Assembly (NCBI GenBank): GCA_002724635.1
Contig: PBPM01000048.1
Coordinates: 1-37,618 of the forward strand
Length of the DNA stretch: 37,618 nucleotides
Reading direction: 5' to 3'
From: Rhodospirillaceae bacterium
GTDB lineage: Bacteria; Pseudomonadota; Alphaproteobacteria; UBA6615
Shown: piece after piece, positions 26,654-37,557 of the stretch
How the letters are laid out: every line of letters starts with the position of its first letter
How positions within the stretch are numbered: the first letter of the stretch is position 1
The notes under the pieces: generated by a model
Told to the model about the DNA's origin: nothing
Database searches by the model: none
What the model saw: only the letters and a program-made list of their open reading frames with translations
Position numbers and translations under genes: made by a program

Positions 26654-27115
26654 TTGCAAATAGTCATTGGCGCGATCGGTCGCCTTCGCGCGGGGCCGGA
26701 AGCCACGCTGTTCAGACATTTCCATAAGCGGATTACGGCCTGGCAGGTCGAGGTGAGGGAATTCGAGCTCAAGCGCAAGGTCGCGCGGGAGCGTGTATGC
26801 GACGCCGAGAGCGAATTGCTGTTGTCCGCGGTGCCCGATGGTGCGCATGTCATCGCCCTCGATGAAACTGGGAAACTTGCGACGAGCGCGGGCCTCGCAA
26901 CCGATATCGGCTTTTTGCAGGATTCCGGCTGTCGAGATCTCGTCTTCCTGATTGGCGGGGCGGACGGGCATGGCGCGGCCGTTCGGGCCCGTGCGGACCG
27001 AACGATCGCGTTCGGGCGCAACACCTGGCCCCATCTCCTGATGCGAGCCCTGCTGGCCGAACAGGTCTATCGCGCCCAGCAGATCATTACGCGGCACCCC
27101 TATCATCGCGCGTGA
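26654..27115 (+). CDS. rlmH: 23S rRNA pseudouridine-1915 N3-methyltransferase RlmH
   Basis: A 153-residue SPOUT-fold methyltransferase that modifies pseudouridine 1915 in helix 69 of 23S rRNA on assembled 70S ribosomes. VIALDETGK, the SAM-binding knot FLIGGADGHG and the end LLAEQVYRAQQIITRHPYHR are diagnostic. It starts with TTG at 26654, supported by GGGGAG seven bases upstream and by the family's opening (MQIVIGAIGRL). The gene follows rsfS by 15 bases; the rsfS-rlmH pair is a widespread arrangement. Confidence 0.96.
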   Translation: MQIVIGAIGRLRAGPEATLFRHFHKRITAWQVEVREFELKRKVARERVCDAESELLLSAVPDGAHVIALDETGKLATSAGLATDIGFLQDSGCRDLVFLIGGADGHGAAVRARADRTIAFGRNTWPHLLMRALLAEQVYRAQQIITRHPYHRA

Positions 27116-27193
27116 TGCTGGCGAACCGGCCTCGAATCGGGCAAAACCAGCTTCAATGAAACGACTGACTGCGCAATTCACAGGAATTTGCGG

Positions 27194-27835
27194 ATGAACT
27201 ACCTGATTATCATGCGCCACGGCCAGAGTCAGTGGAACCTGGAAAACCGCTTCACGGGCTGGGAAGACGTCGATCTGACCTCTGCCGGCGAAAACGAGGC
27301 GCGACGCGCCGGTCTCCTGATTAAGGATTTCCCGATCGATGCGGTTCATTCCTCAACCCTCAAGCGGGCCCGGCTAACCGCTGGGATTGCGCTCGAATCT
27401 GCGGCCGAAGCCGGCGCGGATCTGTCTCATCTGCGTGATGGAGATGGCTGGCTTATCACGTACGACCACGCGCTGCGCGAGCGGCACTATGGCGACCTCG
27501 TGGGGCTGAATAAGGCGGAAACGGCTGAGAAGTACGGCAACGAGCAGGTGCAGCAGTGGCGGCGTGGCTTCGAGGTGCGTCCCCCGAATGGCGAGAGCTT
27601 GGCCGATGTTGTTGAGCGAGTGCGGCCCTACTACGACGCTGAAATCGGCCCGCTGGTGCGGACCGGCAAGAGCCTCTTAGTCTCCGCGCATGGCAACAGC
27701 CTGCGCGCGCTGCTGCTTATCTTGGGCGAATATACGACCGACGAAATTCCGGGTGTCGAACTGCCGACAGGCCGACCGCTGGTCTTCGAGTTCACCGATG
27801 GCGTCAAGCAGAAGAGCTACTATCTCGGCGAGTAG
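27194..27835 (+). CDS. gpmA: 2,3-bisphosphoglycerate-dependent phosphoglycerate mutase
   Basis: A 213-residue dPGM that interconverts 3- and 2-phosphoglycerate in glycolysis and gluconeogenesis through a phosphohistidine. The catalytic RHGQSQWN gives His9. RERHYGDL carries the second conserved acid, RRGFEVRPPNGESL is the substrate loop, and SAHGNSLRAL holds the second active-site His. The ATG at 27194 has AGGA upstream and matches the family's opening. In related Rhodospirillales the position between rlmH and envC is, as I recall, usually held by the unrelated cofactor-independent gpmI; here the dPGM sits there instead. envC overlaps its 3' end. Confidence 0.96.
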   Translation: MNYLIIMRHGQSQWNLENRFTGWEDVDLTSAGENEARRAGLLIKDFPIDAVHSSTLKRARLTAGIALESAAEAGADLSHLRDGDGWLITYDHALRERHYGDLVGLNKAETAEKYGNEQVQQWRRGFEVRPPNGESLADVVERVRPYYDAEIGPLVRTGKSLLVSAHGNSLRALLLILGEYTTDEIPGVELPTGRPLVFEFTDGVKQKSYYLGE

Positions 27836-29141
27836 CGGGATCGTTCCGTATTGCCGTGCCTGCCGTGGCGCGGTCCTCCTCACGCCTGTCCTTTTTCTGC
27901 TGTCCGGCCTAGTGACGGGCGCGTTGGCGGAATCTGCGGAACCCGACGCGGTCCGGGGACAGCTTGAGAATCTTCGTGAGGCCCTCAAGGCTGACGAGAA
28001 GTCGATGGCGTCGCTGGCCCGAGAAGCGGAGACGCAGGCCCGGGAATTGCGCACCCTGCGGGCTGAGCTGAGTGCCGCCGCACGGGCCGTGCAGTCGCAC
28101 GAGGCCGCACTCGACAAGATTGAGATGGAAATCGCCGGCCTCGAACGCGATGCCGGTGCGAAACAGTCGCAGTTTGCCGAACGCCATAGCCAGTTGGTTG
28201 GCACGCTTACCGCCCTGCAGCGCCTTTCCCTACGGCCGACCGCGGCGCTTCTGGTCACCCCAGGTGATCCAAATGACGTGGTGCGAAGCGGTCTTCTGCT
28301 GCGCGCGGCGGTACCGGAAATAGTGCACCAGGCCAATATTCTGCGTCATGATATTGCGTCGCTGGCGGATCTGCGCAAACGTATCGAGATTCGCCGGGAT
28401 GCATTGCAGCAGGCTGCGGTCGATCTGCAGCGGGACCGCCGGCGGCTCGAGATGCTTTCAAAGGCGAAGAATCAGGTTCTGCGCCAGACCCGCGATGCGC
28501 AGTCTGCGGCAGACGCGCGGATCGTAAACCTACGCCGGGAGGCACAGACCCTCGAGGAATTGCTATCACGTCTGCGTGAAAGCAATGCGCGTGCTCCGGT
28601 CCATCCGCGCCTCGGCACACCCGATGAAAATTTCGTATCGCCTACCCTGTCGCCTGCGGGCCCGTCGATTGCGTCCGCGCGCGGGAACCTCACGCCGCCC
28701 GCCCATGGGCAGATTCTTCAGGGCTTTGGCGAGCCTACGCCGGCCGGACCGCGGGCGCGTGGAATCACCTGGCGGACGAGGGCGGATGCGACGGTGGTCG
28801 CAACGTGGGATGGCCGGATCGCTTTTGCAGGGCCATTTCGGCGCTTCGGCCAAATCTTGATCATCGATCATGGCGAGGGATATCATACACTTATCGCCGG
28901 ATTGGGGCGTATCGAGGCTCGGGTCGGCCAATGGGTTCTCACTGGAGAACCTCTCGGTCGAACGATAGTGGGTGCGTCTTCTGACCGTAGCGCCAGCGAA
29001 GGTACGAGAAGCGGGGGGCAGGCCGTGAGGGCCGAAGACCGGACGCGTGGAGCGCGGCTATATGTAGAGCTTCGCCGGAACGGTGAACCGATCAACCCGT
29101 TGCCCTGGTTGGCAGCGCAAACGAATAGGACACAAGGCTAA
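27798..29141 (+). CDS. envC: EnvC-like murein hydrolase activator
   Basis: A protein of about 447 residues with a hydrophobic signal segment (VLLTPVLFLLSGLVTGALAES), a long coiled coil to about residue 290, and a C-terminal LytM/M23-type domain (about 320-430). Zinc ligands of active M23 peptidases (HxGxD and HxH) are missing: the corresponding places read RARGITWRT and YHTLIAGL. This fits EnvC, which activates amidases during septum splitting rather than cutting peptidoglycan itself. The start is taken as ATG 27798, overlapping gpmA by 38 bases; any later start would need a rare codon inside the signal peptide. Its TAA overlaps the ctpA ATG by one base. Confidence 0.87.
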   Translation: MASSRRATISASSGIVPYCRACRGAVLLTPVLFLLSGLVTGALAESAEPDAVRGQLENLREALKADEKSMASLAREAETQARELRTLRAELSAAARAVQSHEAALDKIEMEIAGLERDAGAKQSQFAERHSQLVGTLTALQRLSLRPTAALLVTPGDPNDVVRSGLLLRAAVPEIVHQANILRHDIASLADLRKRIEIRRDALQQAAVDLQRDRRRLEMLSKAKNQVLRQTRDAQSAADARIVNLRREAQTLEELLSRLRESNARAPVHPRLGTPDENFVSPTLSPAGPSIASARGNLTPPAHGQILQGFGEPTPAGPRARGITWRTRADATVVATWDGRIAFAGPFRRFGQILIIDHGEGYHTLIAGLGRIEARVGQWVLTGEPLGRTIVGASSDRSASEGTRSGGQAVRAEDRTRGARLYVELRRNGEPINPLPWLAAQTNRTQG

Positions 29142-30412
29142 TGCGTAAACTGATCACCGCGGTCGCATTCTCGGTGATGTTGACGGTGGTCCCCGTCGCC
29201 GCCATCGCGACGGAATCCGACGAAGAGACGTTCCGCCAACTGGAGTTGTTCGGCGACATCTTCGAACGGGTGCGTTCCCAGTATGTCGAGGAAACGGCGG
29301 ACAAAGAACTCATCGAGTCCGCGATCAACGGGATGCTGCAATCGCTCGATCCGCATTCGAGCTACCTCAACGAGGAAAGTTTCCGCGACATGCAGGTGCA
29401 GACGCGGGGCGAGTTCGGTGGCTTGGGCATCGAGGTTACCATGGAGCAGGGCCTAGTCCGTGTGGTATCTCCCATCGATGATACGCCGGCGGCACGTGCC
29501 GGGATCGAGGCCGGCGACTTCATCACCCATCTCGATGGCGAAACGGTGCTGGGCCTGACTCTCTCGGAGGCCGTGGACAAGATGCGCGGGCGCGTCGGCT
29601 CTGATATCAACCTAACCATTCGCCGCGAGGGGCGCGAGGCATTCGATGTCGCCGTAACCCGCGATGTGGTTCGGATCAAGTCGGTTCGCAGCCGCATCGA
29701 AGGCAAGGTGGGTTACGTCCGGATCACGACCTTCAACGAGCAGACCAATGAAGGTCTAGAAGCCGCGATGGCTGATATCAAGGAGAAGATCGGCGACGAG
29801 ATGATAGGTGTGGTGCTCGATCTGCGCCGCAATCCCGGGGGTTTGCTCGATCAGGCGGTCAAGGTCTCCGATGCTTTTCTCGACCGGGGGGAAATCGTCT
29901 CGACCCGCGGCCGGGACAAGGATGATTCCCAGCGTTTCAACGCTCGCAAGGGCGACTTGGCCAACGGGTTGCCGATGGTGGTTCTGATCAATGGCGGATC
30001 GGCGTCTGCGTCCGAAATTGTCGCCGGAGCGCTGCAGGATCATAAACGCGCGGTGATTATGGGTACCGAGAGTTTCGGCAAGGGTTCGGTGCAGACCATC
30101 ATGGCCATACCCGGCCACGGAGCTATGCGCCTGACGACAGCGGCCTATTTCACCCCCAGCGGCCGGTCGATTCAGCAGACGGGGATCGACCCGGACATCA
30201 TCGTTGAGCAGGCCCGGCTCGAGACGGAGGAAACGCCCCGTGGCCTGCGCGAGCAAGACCTGCGCAATGCCCGCGACAACGAGGGTCTGAATCCGGAGGA
30301 CGGTGATGCGGATGCGACAGATGAAACTTCAGCACTAAAGGACTATCAGCTGGCCCGTGCGCTCGACCTCCTGAAGGGTATCGCCACCTATAACGTTCGC
30401 GCGACGAACTAG
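29141..30412 (+). CDS. ctpA: Carboxy-terminal processing protease (S41)
   Basis: A 423-residue periplasmic CtpA/Prc-type serine protease. It has an N-terminal signal peptide (about 1-25), a PDZ domain around residues 80-165 beginning near GGLGIEV, and the S41 core. The Ser-Lys dyad is Ser289 in GSASASEIVAGAL and Lys314 in ESFGKGSVQT, exactly 25 residues apart as in characterised CtpA enzymes. The ATG overlaps the envC stop (TAATG), so the two are coupled; EnvC-like proteins and CTPs both act on cell-wall remodelling. The region after about residue 385 is an acidic, low-complexity stretch before a final helix. Confidence 0.96.
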   Translation: MRKLITAVAFSVMLTVVPVAAIATESDEETFRQLELFGDIFERVRSQYVEETADKELIESAINGMLQSLDPHSSYLNEESFRDMQVQTRGEFGGLGIEVTMEQGLVRVVSPIDDTPAARAGIEAGDFITHLDGETVLGLTLSEAVDKMRGRVGSDINLTIRREGREAFDVAVTRDVVRIKSVRSRIEGKVGYVRITTFNEQTNEGLEAAMADIKEKIGDEMIGVVLDLRRNPGGLLDQAVKVSDAFLDRGEIVSTRGRDKDDSQRFNARKGDLANGLPMVVLINGGSASASEIVAGALQDHKRAVIMGTESFGKGSVQTIMAIPGHGAMRLTTAAYFTPSGRSIQQTGIDPDIIVEQARLETEETPRGLREQDLRNARDNEGLNPEDGDADATDETSALKDYQLARALDLLKGIATYNVRATN

Positions 30413-30449
30413 CAGGCGTCCGGTCGCCGCGCGAACGACGGGCCAGCTC

Positions 30450-31763
30450 ATGAGCAACGACACGGACCAAACGTCACCGCGGCGGGTGCGCGTAATGCTA
30501 CCTTGGGCGCTTGCGGTCCTGTTTTTCATCGTGCTCTCGGGACTCGTCGCCGCCATGGTTGTCGGATTGACCATGGAGCCGGCCACGGAGCTCGCACTTG
30601 CCGAAGTGCCCGGAGTGGCAGCTATGGAGGCGCCGCCGGCGCCACCGCCGGAGACGACAGAAACCCCTTCACCCGACCCGGATCTCCCAGCCAATAGCCC
30701 TGTGGCGCTGCTGGATGACCCAAGCGAAGCAGTGCCAACCAAGGCAACGCCGACGGAGCCTGCACCTGCCGAAGTGCCCGCGCCGCAAGAGAGCACTGCG
30801 CCCGAAGCGCCGCGCGCAGCCGGTGGCGTGGTGTCCGAAGAACCGAAGCCACAGTCAACTGCGTCGACAGAGAAGCCGGCACCCGAGGTGGCAGCCGCAC
30901 CTCCGCCGGCGCCGCGGATTCCGATACCGCCCGCGGCCGCCGTGCGCGGCCGCGGCCTGTTATCGGCGCCCTACCCAACGTTGATCGAGCCGTCAAGTTT
31001 CGAGCCGCTACCGCGCATCGGGCCCGCTGGCCGCGAACCTTGGCAGGCCTATGCCCGTCCGGTGGACGAGCCCGATGACCGGCCCCGGGTTGCGGTGATC
31101 CTGAGCGGCCTAGGTCTGTCCAGTGCGGCGACGGAGGCTGCGGTTCAGGGGCTTCCCGGTGAGGTCACACTCGCCTTCCAGCCCTTCGCGGACAACATTC
31201 AGCAATGGGTTCGCCTAGCTAGGGCGGCAGGTCACGAGGTCCTGCTCAACCTGCCGATGGAGCCGGTGAAATTCCCCGAGAATGATCCGCGACCGGGTGC
31301 GTTATTCGTCACATTGTCGTCGAACGAGAACGAGGAACGACTTCGCTGGGCGCTTTCGCGGGTGACTGGATATGTCGGCGTCGTAAATCACATGGGCTCG
31401 CGCTTAACGACGTCGCGCGATGTGATGAAACCGATCTTAGCCGAGATCAAGGCGCGCGGGCTGCTCTATGTCGAGGCGCGCTCTTCGGCGCGCAGCGTCG
31501 CTACGGTCATGGCAAGTGAGATGCGGGTGCCGCGGGCGATCAACAATCGGTTCCTTGATGCACGCGAGGTCTCGCGCGTCACCATTGATGCGCATCTGAC
31601 AGAGCTGGAGCGGATTGCCAAGGATGCCGGCGTTTCGATCGCGATCGGTCAGGCATTTCCGGTGACGATCGAGCGGTTGCGTGAATGGACGAAGACGCTC
31701 GACAGCAAGGGACTGGCGCTGGTGCCCGTTTCCGCTTTGGTGAACGTACAGGCCGACCGATGA
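30450..31763 (+). CDS. Divergent polysaccharide deacetylase family protein (YibQ)
   Basis: A 437-residue protein with one N-terminal membrane segment (about 15-37). A Pro/Ala/Glu-rich linker follows to about residue 165, then a divergent polysaccharide deacetylase domain starting near VAVILSGLGLS (about 213). Family features are LLNLPMEP, VGVVNHMGSRLT and a basic substrate-binding tract further on. The linker suggests that the catalytic-type domain is held away from the inner membrane in the periplasm. In this gene order it regularly follows ctpA; a role in envelope polysaccharide metabolism is inferred from the fold. Its TGA overlaps the rppH ATG. Confidence 0.9.
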   Translation: MSNDTDQTSPRRVRVMLPWALAVLFFIVLSGLVAAMVVGLTMEPATELALAEVPGVAAMEAPPAPPPETTETPSPDPDLPANSPVALLDDPSEAVPTKATPTEPAPAEVPAPQESTAPEAPRAAGGVVSEEPKPQSTASTEKPAPEVAAAPPPAPRIPIPPAAAVRGRGLLSAPYPTLIEPSSFEPLPRIGPAGREPWQAYARPVDEPDDRPRVAVILSGLGLSSAATEAAVQGLPGEVTLAFQPFADNIQQWVRLARAAGHEVLLNLPMEPVKFPENDPRPGALFVTLSSNENEERLRWALSRVTGYVGVVNHMGSRLTTSRDVMKPILAEIKARGLLYVEARSSARSVATVMASEMRVPRAINNRFLDAREVSRVTIDAHLTELERIAKDAGVSIAIGQAFPVTIERLREWTKTLDSKGLALVPVSALVNVQADR

Positions 31764-32248
31764 CGGCGTTGATCGCATCCGAGGCGGACGAGGCCTCCTA
31801 CCGCCGTTGTGCGGGCGTCATGCTGGTAAATGGGTTGGGCCGGGTGTGGGTCGGCGAACGCGAGGATCTCCCCGGAGCTTGGCAGATGCCTCAGGGCGGT
31901 ATCGATGCGGGCGAGGATCCTCACAGCGCCGCGCTGCGGGAGCTGGAGGAGGAAACCAGCGTGTCGAACGTAGCCTTTCTGGCCGAGGCACCGGACTGGT
32001 TCAAATATGAACTGCCGCCCGAACTCAAGGCGCGTGCATGGAACGGACGTTGGCGCGGCCAGATGCAGAAATGGTTCGCCTTACGCCATCTAGGCCCGGA
32101 TTCCGAAATTGATGTCCGTGGCGTGGACTCGCCAGAATTTGCCCGCTGGCAGTGGGTCGATATCGACGAGGTGCCGCGGCTGATCGTCGATTTCAAGCGC
32201 CCGGTCTATGCGGCGGTCGTCGAGGCCTTCCGGCCCCATATAAGCTGA
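31760..32248 (+). CDS. rppH: RNA pyrophosphohydrolase
   Basis: A 162-residue Nudix hydrolase that removes pyrophosphate from 5'-triphosphate RNA and so starts RNase E-dependent decay. WQMPQGGIDAGED marks the RppH branch. The Nudix box runs Gly46-x5-Glu52-x7-Arg60-Glu61-Leu62-x-Glu64-Glu65, retaining all metal-binding glutamates. The later box Gly is replaced by Ser67 (EETSV). RGQMQKWFALR is the RppH-type substrate segment. The ATG at 31760 overlaps the upstream stop as ATGA; a longer upstream frame lies within the preceding gene and is not family-like. It ends two bases before the stop of the converging gene. Confidence 0.95.
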   Translation: MTALIASEADEASYRRCAGVMLVNGLGRVWVGEREDLPGAWQMPQGGIDAGEDPHSAALRELEEETSVSNVAFLAEAPDWFKYELPPELKARAWNGRWRGQMQKWFALRHLGPDSEIDVRGVDSPEFARWQWVDIDEVPRLIVDFKRPVYAAVVEAFRPHIS

Positions 32249-32250
32249 CG

Positions 32251-33081
32251 TCAGACGCTGACCGGGTCGTTTCGGCCAGCGCGCAGATTCATGAACCAGC
32301 AGGTGGCACGGGCGATCCAGTTCGACAACCGTCCGTGCGGTGTGAACCCGACAGCCTTCAGGACGAGGGTGACTGCGCGCTCAACATGGTGGGTCTCGTA
32401 GAAGCCGTAGGTCCGAGACATGTAGGCGCGGATGCAGCGTTTTCGATTGTAGGGCTCGCCGTGGTTGTTGGCCGCATAGTAGGCATATGCGAGCTCGTCA
32501 TCCTCACTCTCGCCGATCCGGCCTAGACCGACCAAGAGACGCTTGATTTTCCCCAGCCCCTCGATGGTGCGGTAGCGTTCCATATGCGTGAAGAACAGCT
32601 TGTAGTGCCGGATTTCATCCTGGGCGATGCGGCGGCAAATCTCGCGCAGGACGGGTTCGTCCGTCGCCTCGTGCAGGGCCGTGTAGTAGGAGGAGGTGCC
32701 AACCTCGACCATGCAGCGCGCCACCAGTTCGCCGCACCGAGTGCCACGGACGGATTCCTCGGCTGCGACCGGCAGCTGGATCTTCTGGGAGAAGTCGGCA
32801 AATCGTGCCTCGAAGTCGAAACCGGGGTCGGCTATTTCCGCCCATCGTGACAGCGCCTCGCCATGCTGGACTTCTTCAAGCGACCAGCGCCGGGCGGCGT
32901 CCTGGAACTCCGGATCGTCGCCAAAGACGTTGCAAAGATAGTCGGCATAGGTGTCGCCATTATACTCCACCATGGCGGCGGCCTTTACGATGCGGAGCAT
33001 CTCCGGATCGACCTTTGTCCTGTCGAAGCGCTCCCACGGGATATCGTCGAGCGTCCAATGTCTGTTTTGAACTTCGGTCAT
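32251..33081 (-). CDS. Ferritin-like diiron protein
   Basis: A 276-residue mostly helical protein with a complete six-ligand diiron pattern. Glu39, Glu70 and His73 (EEVQH) come from the first helix pair, and Glu126, Glu156 and His159 (DEIRH) from the second. This is the ferritin-like/rubrerythrin and acyl-ACP-desaturase layout, usually an oxygen-activating oxidase, oxygenase or desaturase. No rubredoxin domain is present, so it is not a classical rubrerythrin. After the diiron domain the last 90 residues contain a Tyr- and Arg-rich segment and an amphipathic end. It is transcribed alone, convergent with rppH and downstream of atpC, from its own promoter. The function is unknown. Confidence 0.8.
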   Translation of the reverse strand: MTEVQNRHWTLDDIPWERFDRTKVDPEMLRIVKAAAMVEYNGDTYADYLCNVFGDDPEFQDAARRWSLEEVQHGEALSRWAEIADPGFDFEARFADFSQKIQLPVAAEESVRGTRCGELVARCMVEVGTSSYYTALHEATDEPVLREICRRIAQDEIRHYKLFFTHMERYRTIEGLGKIKRLLVGLGRIGESEDDELAYAYYAANNHGEPYNRKRCIRAYMSRTYGFYETHHVERAVTLVLKAVGFTPHGRLSNWIARATCWFMNLRAGRNDPVSV

Positions 33082-33130
33082 GGCGTCACATCAACGATTG
33101 GCATCGCGAATCCCCGATCTGCGACTCCAT

Positions 33131-33160
33131 TATATATCGTCGGTTTGATGCCGAGGTCAA
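33131..33160 (-). promoter_or_regulatory. Promoter of the ferritin-like gene
   Basis: On the minus strand TTGACC (33160-33155) and TATATA (33136-33131) are 18 bases apart, within a TATATAAT tract that also offers TATAAT at 20 bases. Transcription would start about 45 bases before the ATG at 33081, in the gap after atpC. This supports separate regulation from the atp operon. Confidence 0.6.
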
Positions 33161-33203
33161 AAGCCTGTGTACCGATGTGCAACAGGATGTTAACCCACTG
33201 AAT

Positions 33204-33626
33204 TTATTGATAAACGAGGTTGTCCATGGCGGCGAGCTTGGCGCGTGCGGTCGCTGCGCGGCTCTCCGCAATGGCTAACTGCGCCTCGTCTCCGCCCGTG
33301 TCGCGAATATCCTCGTTCGCATCCTGCAGGTCCTTTTCCACGACGGCCCGGTCTATTTCGTCGAGCGGCATCGCCTGCTCGGCGAGGACCGTGCAGCGCG
33401 CAGTCGTGACTTCGGCGAAACCGCCGGCCACGAAGATACGCGTCTTTACCGCGCCCGCTTCGAAGATGTGGATTACGCCCGGACGCACCGTCGAGATCAT
33501 CGGGGAATGGCCCGGCAGAACGCCGAAGTCCCCCTCGGCGCCGGGTACGACCACCATCTCTACATCTTCCGAGAGCAACAGCTTCTCGGGCGATACGAGC
33601 TCGAACTGAACCGCGTTATCCGCCAC
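33204..33626 (-). CDS. atpC: ATP synthase F1 epsilon subunit
   Basis: A 140-residue epsilon subunit, part of the F1 central stalk that couples and inhibits rotation. The N-terminal beta-sandwich shows VQFELVSPEKLLLSEDVEMV and PGAEGDFGVLPGHSP, here given in parts. The C-terminal helical hairpin begins near AEQAMPLDEIDRA. The start is the GTG at 33626 with GGGAGA about seven bases upstream; longer frames extend into atpD and are not family-like. It is the last gene of the atpHAGDC operon, 13 bases after atpD. No strong terminator is obvious behind it. Confidence 0.96.
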   Translation of the reverse strand: MADNAVQFELVSPEKLLLSEDVEMVVVPGAEGDFGVLPGHSPMISTVRPGVIHIFEAGAVKTRIFVAGGFAEVTTARCTVLAEQAMPLDEIDRAVVEKDLQDANEDIRDTGGDEAQLAIAESRAATARAKLAAMDNLVYQ

Positions 33627-33639
33627 ACGCCGTCTCCCG

Positions 33640-35995
<2,356 letters not shown>

Positions 35996-36024
35996 CGTTT
36001 CGTCTTTGCGCTATCTGACCGGTG

Positions 36025-37554
36025 CTAGGCGAAGTTCTTCACGAAGGCCGAGGCGGCGTCTTCGAGTTTCTTTTCGGTCTCTTCGCTCAGCGCGCCGCTT
36101 TCGCGAATGTCCGTCAGGATGTCCGCATGATTGTCGCGCACATGGTCGAGGAACTGAGCCTCGAAGCGGTTTACGTCGTTGATCGCGATGCCGTCGAGAT
36201 GACCTCGCACACCGGCGAAGATCGCGACGACCTGCTCTTCCACCGCCAACGGCGCATATTGCGGTTGCTTCAGAAGCTCGGTCAGACGCGCACCACGTGC
36301 CAGCAGCTGCTGGGTCACCCGGTCGAGATCGGATGCGAACTGCGAGAAGGCCTCCATCTCGCGATACTGGGCGAGTTCGAGCTTGATGCTGCCCGCCACG
36401 GACTTCATCGCCTTGGTCTGCGCGGCGGAGCCGACGCGGCTCACCGACAGGCCGACGTTAATGGCCGGGCGCGCGCCTTTATAGAAAAGGTCGGTCTCGA
36501 GGAAAATCTGACCGTCCGTGATCGAGATCACGTTGGTCGGAATATAGGCCGACACATCGTTGGCCTGAGTTTCGATGACCGGCAGGGCGGTCAGCGACCC
36601 CGAGCCGCTGTCGGGGCCCATTTTCGCGGCGCGCTCGAGCAGCCGGGAATGGAGATAGAAGACGTCACCCGGGAAGGCTTCGCGGCCCGGCGGACGCCGC
36701 AGCAGCAGGGACATCTGGCGATAGGCCGTCGCCTGCTTGGACAGATCGTCGTAGAAGATGACGGCATGCTTGCCGCTGTCGCGGAAGAACTCGCCCATCG
36801 CGCAACCGGCATAGGGAGCGAGGAACTGCAGCGGCGCTGGATCGGAGGCGGTCGCCGCGACGACGATGGTGTAATCCATCGCGCCATATTCCTGTAGGGT
36901 CTTCACGACCTGAGCCACCGTCGAGCGCTTCTGGCCGACCGCAACGTAGATGCAGTAGAGCTTCTTGGACTCGTCGCCGCTCTCGTTGATCTTCTTCTGG
37001 TTCAGGATTGTGTCGATGATGACGGCCGTCTTGCCGGTCTGGCGGTCACCGATGATCAGTTCGCGCTGGCCGCGGCCGACGGGCACCAGGGCGTCGAGCG
37101 CCTTGAGGCCGGTCTGGACGGGTTCGCTGACCGATTCGCGTGGGATGATGCCCGGCGCCTTGACGTCGACGAGGCGGCGCTCGGCGCCGTCGAGCTCGCC
37201 ACCGCCGTCGATCGGGTTGCCGAGTGCATCGACCACGCGACCGAGCAAGCCCATGCCCACAGGAACGTCGACGATGTCTCCGGTCCGCTTGACCGTGTCG
37301 CCTTCCTTGATGTCCCGGTCACTGCCGAAGATCACGACACCGACATTGTCGGTTTCGAGGTTGAGGGCCATACCCACAATCCCGCCAGGGAACTCCACCA
37401 TCTCGCCGGCCTGAACATTGTCGAGGCCGTAGACGCGGGCGACACCGTCGCCAACAGACAGGACCTGACCAACCTCAGAGACATCGGCCTCGGCATCGAA
37501 ATTGGCGATCTGATCCTTCAGAATCGCCGAAATTTCCGCGGCACGAATTTCCAT
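36025..37554 (-). CDS. atpA: ATP synthase F1 alpha subunit
   Basis: The 509-residue non-catalytic nucleotide-binding alpha subunit of F1. The Walker A motif is [10 protein letters not shown] and the arginine-finger region reads [11 protein letters not shown]. The N-terminus [16 protein letters not shown] is typical and binds the delta subunit. The start is the ATG at 37554, three bases after the atpH stop, with GGGAG within the end of atpH. The start and reading frame are certain. Confidence 0.99.
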   Translation of the reverse strand: MEIRAAEISAILKDQIANFDAEADVSEVGQVLSVGDGVARVYGLDNVQAGEMVEFPGGIVGMALNLETDNVGVVIFGSDRDIKEGDTVKRTGDIVDVPVGMGLLGRVVDALGNPIDGGGELDGAERRLVDVKAPGIIPRESVSEPVQTGLKALDALVPVGRGQRELIIGDRQTGKTAVIIDTILNQKKINESGDESKKLYCIYVAVGQKRSTVAQVVKTLQEYGAMDYTIVVAATASDPAPLQFLAPYAGCAMGEFFRDSGKHAVIFYDDLSKQATAYRQMSLLLRRPPGREAFPGDVFYLHSRLLERAAKMGPDSGSGSLTALPVIETQANDVSAYIPTNVISITDGQIFLETDLFYKGARPAINVGLSVSRVGSAAQTKAMKSVAGSIKLELAQYREMEAFSQFASDLDRVTQQLLARGARLTELLKQPQYAPLAVEEQVVAIFAGVRGHLDGIAINDVNRFEAQFLDHVRDNHADILTDIRESGALSEETEKKLEDAASAFVKNFA

Positions 37555-37557
37555 CCT

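Noticed and set aside
33137-33203. Terminator after atpC
   Set aside because: Only a 5-bp CCTGT/ACAGG stem followed by four T is seen on the minus strand, overlapping the -35 region of the next gene; too weak to call.
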